Assembly (NCBI GenBank): GCA_017546745.1
Contig: JAFYRZ010000099.1
Coordinates: forward strand, 1 to 8,645
Length of the DNA: 8,645 bases
Source: Clostridia bacterium
Lineage (GTDB): Bacteria > Bacillota_A > Clostridia > Oscillospirales > CAG-272
Direction: 5' to 3'
This document shows, one piece after another, positions 5,487 to 8,645 of this stretch. Each line of letters begins with the position of its first letter. Position 1 is the first letter of the stretch. The notes below the pieces were generated by a model, which saw only the letters and a program-made list of their open reading frames with translations, was not told the DNA's origin and made no database searches. The translations under genes and the position numbers were made by a program.

Positions 5487-6753
5487 TACGTTTTTTGCGT
5501 TTTGTGCTTTTATACCTATCAAGCTCCGACAGGACGATAAGCCTGTCGGAGCTTTTTATTATGGCGGCAAGGGTGGGCAAGGACATAAGCAAAAGGCATA
5601 CGTCGGAGAGAATTATAACGAGGGTGTCGCTTGAAAAAATACCAATGGTTAGCGAGAGAAGAAAGCATATCGAAAACGGGAGCGAATGACGCGAGAGGCT
5701 GCCGAATGCCAACGCACCGTAGTAGTACCAGCAAAGCACGGTGGATATCGCAAAAACGAACACGGCTACGGCAAGGATAACCCTTACGGGAGCGCCGAGC
5801 GAGGATGCAAAGGCATCCGATACGAGGCGCATAGCCGAGGTGTAGGCGGTAGGGTCGGTTGGGGACGAGAGTATCGCAAGACCGGTCAAGGGGCAGATAA
5901 GAACGGTATCGAAAAAGACCTCGGCTACCCCGAAAAGCCCCGACTCGCGAGGGGTTGTATCGGTAAGGAGAGCATGGGCAAAGGAGGACGTACCCGCCCC
6001 TGCCTCGTTTGAAAGAATACCGCAGGAAAAGCCCTCCTTCAGCGCTACAAGCATCGCAAAGCCAAGAGCACCGCCGCCTACGCTTCTTAAGGAAAACGCG
6101 GAGGAAATTATATTTAAAAAAGTCTCGGGCAAGCGCTCAAAATTAACGAAAATCACCGCAAAGCATAGAGATATGTAAACAATTGTTGCAAAAGGCACAA
6201 GCTTTGCGCTGACATTTCTTGATTTCTCGCTATTGCCCGACATAAGAGGAATTGCGAATATTAAGACGAGAAGCAGGACCACGATGGGGGATGTTTCCAA
6301 GGAATCGCAAAGTGCGCCCGAGATACTTTTCGCCTGAAGCGAGGCACCCATTGAAAAGGCAAGAGGGATACAAAGGAGCATATAAAGCTGAGAAAAGAAA
6401 GCGCCCGCGCGACCAAACGAGGTTTTTATAACGTCCTGCATTCCGCGCCCGCCGTGGGTGAGGGCAGCCTCGGAATATTTGATGACAGAGGAGAAAAGCG
6501 CGGACGCAAGTAGCCAGAAAAGGCTACCCGCGCCACCGATAATTATAGCCGAGGCAACGCCGATAATATTCCCGACACCGAGCGTACCGGAAAGGGCGAG
6601 GGTAAAGGACGAGAGGTTTGACGAGCGCCTTATTGCGCGTGCCATATCCTTTAAGCATTTTATCGGGTGAAGTAAAAAGAACGCGCGCAGCTTTATAAGA
6701 AGAAAAAGCCCGACACCTCCGACGAGTATGGGTATCAATAGAAAAACAGACAT
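5371..6753 (-). CDS. Sodium/amino-acid symporter of the AGCS (alanine/glycine) family
   Basis: Integral inner-membrane protein, 460 residues, with many hydrophobic helices. Family motifs: GTLGVGNIIGVASAIIIGGAG (56-76), IKYSEAAL (91-98), EGFSCGILSNEAGAGTSSFAHA (240-261), a VFFDTVLICPLTGLAIL segment (279-295) and STVLCWYYYGA (337-347). These proteins import alanine, glycine or similar small amino acids with Na+ (or H+); substrate cannot be fixed here, but linkage to serine dehydratase makes serine or alanine plausible. The start has GGAGG with an 8-nt spacer, inside a hairpin. The C-terminus is odd: PTLAAIIK...ELDRY (393-414) lines up with the normal family end, then about 46 extra, very basic residues follow, the last 38 encoded antisense to hom. 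Tandem TGA-TAG stops (complement of 5516-5521) lie just out of frame after the hom terminator. It ends the sdaAA-led cluster, 83 nt after the oxidoreductase. Confidence 0.95.
   Translation of the reverse strand: MSVFLLIPILVGGVGLFLLIKLRAFFLLHPIKCLKDMARAIRRSSNLSSFTLALSGTLGVGNIIGVASAIIIGGAGSLFWLLASALFSSVIKYSEAALTHGGRGMQDVIKTSFGRAGAFFSQLYMLLCIPLAFSMGASLQAKSISGALCDSLETSPIVVLLLVLIFAIPLMSGNSEKSRNVSAKLVPFATIVYISLCFAVIFVNFERLPETFLNIISSAFSLRSVGGGALGFAMLVALKEGFSCGILSNEAGAGTSSFAHALLTDTTPRESGLFGVAEVFFDTVLICPLTGLAILSSPTDPTAYTSAMRLVSDAFASSLGAPVRVILAVAVFVFAISTVLCWYYYGALAFGSLSRHSLPFSICFLLSLTIGIFSSDTLVIILSDVCLLLMSLPTLAAIIKSSDRLIVLSELDRYKSTKRKKRIKAVLFSISVLPKALISRLRSRPRASTRSQARSHRPHE
5431..5450. repeat. Perfect 20-bp palindrome in the hom/symporter overlap
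   Basis: The stretch AAGCCTTGAT followed by ATCAAGGCTT is identical on both strands. It lies inside hom and inside the opposing symporter reading frame, in matching codon phase, so both frames encode the peptide ALISRL (hom 383-388, symporter 436-441). As RNA it could fold into an 8-bp stem with a 4-nt loop, but no T run follows on either strand, so it is not a standard terminator. Confidence 0.85.
5521..5558 (+). terminator. Strong Rho-independent terminator of hom
   Basis: A 13-bp perfect stem, AAGCTCCGACAGG (5521-5533) with CCTGTCGGAGCTT (5542-5554), around an 8-nt loop, ends in a run of T (five counted from 5553). It lies 34 nt after the hom stop. No T run follows on the minus strand, so it should not stop the opposing symporter transcript efficiently. 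It lies inside the symporter reading frame and encodes residues 400-411 there. Confidence 0.93.
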
Positions 6754-6788
6754 AAAAATATCCTCCGCACAATTTTATGCGGAGGATA
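6754..6788 (-). promoter_or_regulatory. Terminator-shaped hairpin that contains the symporter ribosome binding site
   Basis: In the minus direction TATCCTCCGCA (complement of 6778-6788) pairs perfectly over 11 bp with TGCGGAGGATA (complement of 6759-6769) around an 8-nt loop. Five U (6754-6758) follow, then the symporter AUG at once. The 3' arm contains GGAGGAU, the symporter's Shine-Dalgarno. The element can thus act as a terminator after the oxidoreductase, hide the ribosome binding site, or both. Just upstream a second imperfect hairpin (6789-6818: AGAGC/GCTCT plus outer GAATT/AATTC with a 6-nt bulge) could compete or form part of a sensor. No recognised riboswitch class is visible. Confidence 0.75.
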
Positions 6789-6836
6789 GAATTTTAAGAA
6801 GAGCCAAAGCTCTAATTCTTTATAAAAGCGGGCAGC

Positions 6837-7814
6837 TTAAAATTTTATACCCGAGGATGCGTAAATTTTTTCAACGCATCGCATCGTTTTCTCGCTGACA
6901 GAGAGATAATATTCGTTGCTCGCCCTGCCCTGTATCATATCGCAAAATGCGATGACCTCGAGGTGCATATTATTGGGGCAAGCACGATAGTCGAGCCTGA
7001 AGCTCTCTCCCGTGCGGAGCTTAACGGTAATATTATCCGTGCCGTTTATCCTGTCTATAAGGATCGTGCCGCGCTCCCCCTCAATGACCGAGGGCGAAGC
7101 GTTATCGGTTATTTTTGAATAGTTCACCGTAGCAAGCATACCGGGGTAGCTCATAACGACGCTTCCCGCCGCCTCAAAGCCGTTTTCAAGAAAGATAGAA
7201 CGCGCGGCTACCGAGCTTGGCTCACCGAAAAGGTTGATACAGGTATGTAAAGGGTAGATACCGATATCCGCGAGAGCGGAATTCTTCATTTTCGGGTTAA
7301 ATGCGTTAAGCACCTCACCGCTTTTAAATTTATCGTAGCGTGAGGAATACTGACAGTAATCAAGCGAGACGCGACGGACGGGGCCGATCTTATCAAGCTC
7401 GGCGCGTATAAGCTCTACCGCACCGTCAAAATCCGGGCGCATAGCTTCAAGGAGCACCTTGCCTGCTTTTTTTGCTGCCCTTGTCATCTCGGAAAGCTCA
7501 CCGCAGTCGATCGCTATCATCTTCTCGCAAAGGACGTGCTTACCTGCGCGCAGTGCGCTTATAGTATGCTCCTTATGAAGAAATGTAGGCGAGGCGACGT
7601 AGACCGCGTCTATCTCATCGTCAGAAAGCATCTCGGAAAGCGAGGTGTAGACCTTTTCTATCGAGTTGCTTTTTGCGAACGCCTCACCGCGTTCCTTCGT
7701 TCTTGAATAGACAGCAGAAACGGTCGCGCACTCGGTCCTTTTTGTTGCCGAAACGAACCAATCGCTGATAAAATTCGTGCCGATTATACCAAAAGATATC
7801 TTGCCGCCAGCCAT
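6837..7814 (-). CDS. Gfo/Idh/MocA family NAD(P)-dependent oxidoreductase
   Basis: Cytoplasmic dehydrogenase of 325 residues, usual for the family. The N-terminal Rossmann domain shows GIIGTNFIS (9-17), an AVYSRT strand (34-39), VYVASPTFLHKEH (71-83) and GKHVLCEKM (91-99) with the conserved E97-K98 pair. The C-terminal alpha/beta domain has ALADIGIYPLH (180-190), where D183 and H190 match the usual catalytic Asp/His positions, and later EGERGTILID (245-254). Members oxidise or reduce sugars, inositols, dihydrodiols and related compounds; the pattern here resembles the dihydrodiol dehydrogenase-like branch, but the substrate cannot be told. Start ATG overlaps the preceding stop by one base (TAATG), with GAGG 8 nt upstream, so translation is probably coupled to the zinc-knuckle gene. 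Followed by the terminator-shaped hairpin before the symporter. Confidence 0.93.
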   Translation of the reverse strand: MAGGKISFGIIGTNFISDWFVSATKRTECATVSAVYSRTKERGEAFAKSNSIEKVYTSLSEMLSDDEIDAVYVASPTFLHKEHTISALRAGKHVLCEKMIAIDCGELSEMTRAAKKAGKVLLEAMRPDFDGAVELIRAELDKIGPVRRVSLDYCQYSSRYDKFKSGEVLNAFNPKMKNSALADIGIYPLHTCINLFGEPSSVAARSIFLENGFEAAGSVVMSYPGMLATVNYSKITDNASPSVIEGERGTILIDRINGTDNITVKLRTGESFRLDYRACPNNMHLEVIAFCDMIQGRASNEYYLSVSEKTMRCVEKIYASSGIKF

Positions 7815-8284
7815 TATATAAACCTCGTAATCACGAAGATCGCAGTAGCAACGATAGCGGCGATAATAAAGACGTTAAGGACCTTATCAAGTTTCTCTGC
7901 CCTCTCGTCTCTTTTACGGTCAAGCTCGCGGTCCTCCTCGCTCTCAAGAAGCTCCTCGGGGATCTCGTCCATCTCGTCCGCAGGGGTATCAAGCGAAAAA
8001 TCGTAAGTGCCGTTTTTTATCGCTTCTGCTCTTTCCTTGGCGGAAACGAGCATATTTTGTAAAGTTTCGTTAGCAGATTCATCGATAAGAGGACCGTCAA
8101 GCATCTTTTCTACGACCGCATCGTATCCCTCTTTGATTTCCGATACGTCGGTAGAAAGCATCATTTTATCAAGAAGCGCGGCACAGTCGTCGCAAAGATA
8201 ACGCGCGACACCGTACGAGCCTACGGTGAGTATTTCGGGCTCTTCCTTCTCGAGCCTTTTTGTGCAAAGGGAGCATTTTTTCAT
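7814..8284 (-). CDS. Unrecognised protein: N-terminal zinc knuckle, acidic middle, C-terminal membrane anchor
   Basis: I do not recognise a named family. The 156 residues show two CxxC pairs (C4/C7 and C31/C34, 23 residues between them), the pattern of a treble-clef or zinc-ribbon fold binding one zinc. A helical segment (about 35-90) follows, then an acidic stretch (101-120, EELLESEEDRE) and a charged, probably coiled region (118-135). One hydrophobic helix VLNVFIIAAIVATAIFVI (135-152) ends four residues before the C-terminus, so it is a tail-anchored type with the zinc end in the cytoplasm. Start ATG shares ATGA with the DUF896 stop. AAGGAG (complement of 8293-8298) lies 8 nt upstream, within the last codons of that gene. 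Coupling to DUF896 and the oxidoreductase shows joint expression, not function. Confidence 0.85.
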   Translation of the reverse strand: MKKCSLCTKRLEKEEPEILTVGSYGVARYLCDDCAALLDKMMLSTDVSEIKEGYDAVVEKMLDGPLIDESANETLQNMLVSAKERAEAIKNGTYDFSLDTPADEMDEIPEELLESEEDRELDRKRDERAEKLDKVLNVFIIAAIVATAIFVITRFI

Positions 8285-8439
8285 TTTCCCGTCTCCTTAC
8301 TCGCGCGCAGCTGGGAGCGAACGTAGGCGAGGTATTCCTCTCTTAGCGCCTTTTGCTCCGCTCTCTCCTCCTCGGTAAGCTCTCTTTCCTTTGAGAGCCT
8401 GCCAAGCTCATTTATCCTATCTATCTTTTTCTTATCCAT
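8281..8439 (-). CDS. DUF896 (UPF0291, YnzC-like) small protein
   Basis: A 52-residue gene. The sequence KIDRINELGRLSKERELTEE then EQKALREEYL and VRSQLR matches the DUF896 pattern of B. subtilis YnzC (I-x-R-I-N-E-L, L-T-x-E-E, E-Q-x-x-L-R-x-E-Y). That family folds as a short helical hairpin; in B. subtilis ynzC lies in the SOS-induced yneA operon, and its function is unknown. This copy is shorter than YnzC (about 77 residues), lacking the less ordered C-terminal tail. It starts 3 nt after the sdaAA stop; its AAGGAG (complement of 8446-8451) is formed by the last two sense codons of sdaAA, spacer 6 nt. Its TGA overlaps the next ATG as ATGA. Cytoplasmic. Confidence 0.92.
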   Translation of the reverse strand: MDKKKIDRINELGRLSKERELTEEERAEQKALREEYLAYVRSQLRASKETGK

Positions 8440-8442
8440 TTT

Positions 8443-8645
8443 TTACTCCTTTTTATAAAGCTTTGCGAGTCCGCCGCGAGAGGTCTCGCGGTAGTGGGAA
8501 AGAAGATCCTTACCCGTTTCGTACATCGTCTGAATTACGAGGTCAAGAGATATCTTACGCGAGCCCGAGAGGAAATTCGCAAGGTTAACGGCGTTTATCG
8601 CGCGCATTGCGGCAACCGCGTTTCTCTCGATACAGGGGATCTGCA
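8443..8645 (-). CDS. sdaAA: L-serine dehydratase (iron-sulphur) alpha subunit, C-terminal end only
   Basis: Only the last 66 residues are inside the window; the 5' part lies beyond the right edge. IPCIERNAVAAMRAINAVNL, then ISLDLVIQTMYETGKDLLSHY and ETSRGGLA are the hallmark C-terminal segments of the [4Fe-4S] serine dehydratase alpha domain; the cysteine of PCIERN is a probable cluster ligand. The enzyme deaminates L-serine to pyruvate and ammonia in the cytoplasm. In Clostridia it is usually split into alpha and beta subunits, but from this end a single-chain SdaA cannot be excluded. The final residues KLYKKE are slightly longer than the common end after GGLA. It heads the visible part of the DUF896/zinc-knuckle/oxidoreductase/symporter cluster, and its last codons supply the ribosome binding site of the next gene. 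Confidence 0.94.
   Translation of the reverse strand, partial: QIPCIERNAVAAMRAINAVNLANFLSGSRKISLDLVIQTMYETGKDLLSHYRETSRGGLAKLYKKE

Noticed and set aside
5686..6012. Open frame of 108 codons on the plus strand
   Set aside because: Antisense to the symporter's conserved core; repetitive Gly/Arg/Lys composition typical of reading a membrane protein gene backwards.
6789..6836. Glycine riboswitch before the AGCS symporter
   Set aside because: AGCS genes often follow one, but only 48 nt are available here and none of the conserved glycine aptamer segments are visible.

Overview
The window reads as a compact chromosomal segment from a low-to-mid GC Gram-positive anaerobe, most likely an endospore-forming member of the Clostridia (Bacillota). 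The reasons are strong AGGAGG-type ribosome binding sites before nearly every gene, sigma-A promoters close to consensus, a SpoIIQ-like M23 protein behind a possible forespore-type promoter, a DUF896 (YnzC) protein, an AGCS sodium/amino-acid symporter and an iron-sulphur L-serine dehydratase. Genus cannot be read from the sequence. Ten genes cover almost everything; no non-coding stretch exceeds about 200 bases, and I see no tRNA, rRNA, insertion sequence, CRISPR array or attachment site.

Left block (minus strand, 1-3371): one transcription unit starting at a perfect TTGACA-17-TATAAT promoter and running through a cytidylate-kinase-like P-loop protein, argS and yebC, with gaps of 13 and 21 nt. 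argS and yebC both serve translation. The first gene is unusual: an archaeal-type CMP-kinase-like domain with a C-terminal extension that resembles a degenerate ParB/sulfiredoxin-like domain.

Middle block (plus strand, about 3449-5558): a SpoIIQ-like membrane-anchored M23 gene with its own terminator, then hom (homoserine dehydrogenase) with its own extended -10 promoter and a strong terminator. hom has a short C-terminal regulatory region.

Right block (minus strand, 8645 down to 5371): a tightly coupled set in transcription order: sdaAA (only its 3' end is in the window), a 52-residue DUF896 protein, an unrecognised zinc-knuckle protein with a C-terminal membrane helix, a Gfo/Idh/MocA oxidoreductase and an AGCS symporter. 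The first four are joined by a 3-nt gap, an ATGA overlap and a TAATG overlap. The symporter is separated by 83 nt that hold a terminator-shaped hairpin whose 3' arm contains the symporter's own Shine-Dalgarno sequence. Serine deamination and sodium-coupled uptake of small neutral amino acids in one cluster suggest amino-acid catabolism.

At the convergent junction the symporter reading frame runs through the hom terminator hairpin and 116 bp into hom on the opposite strand. The most interesting spots are the kinase/ParB-like fusion, the hairpin at the symporter start and this convergent overlap.
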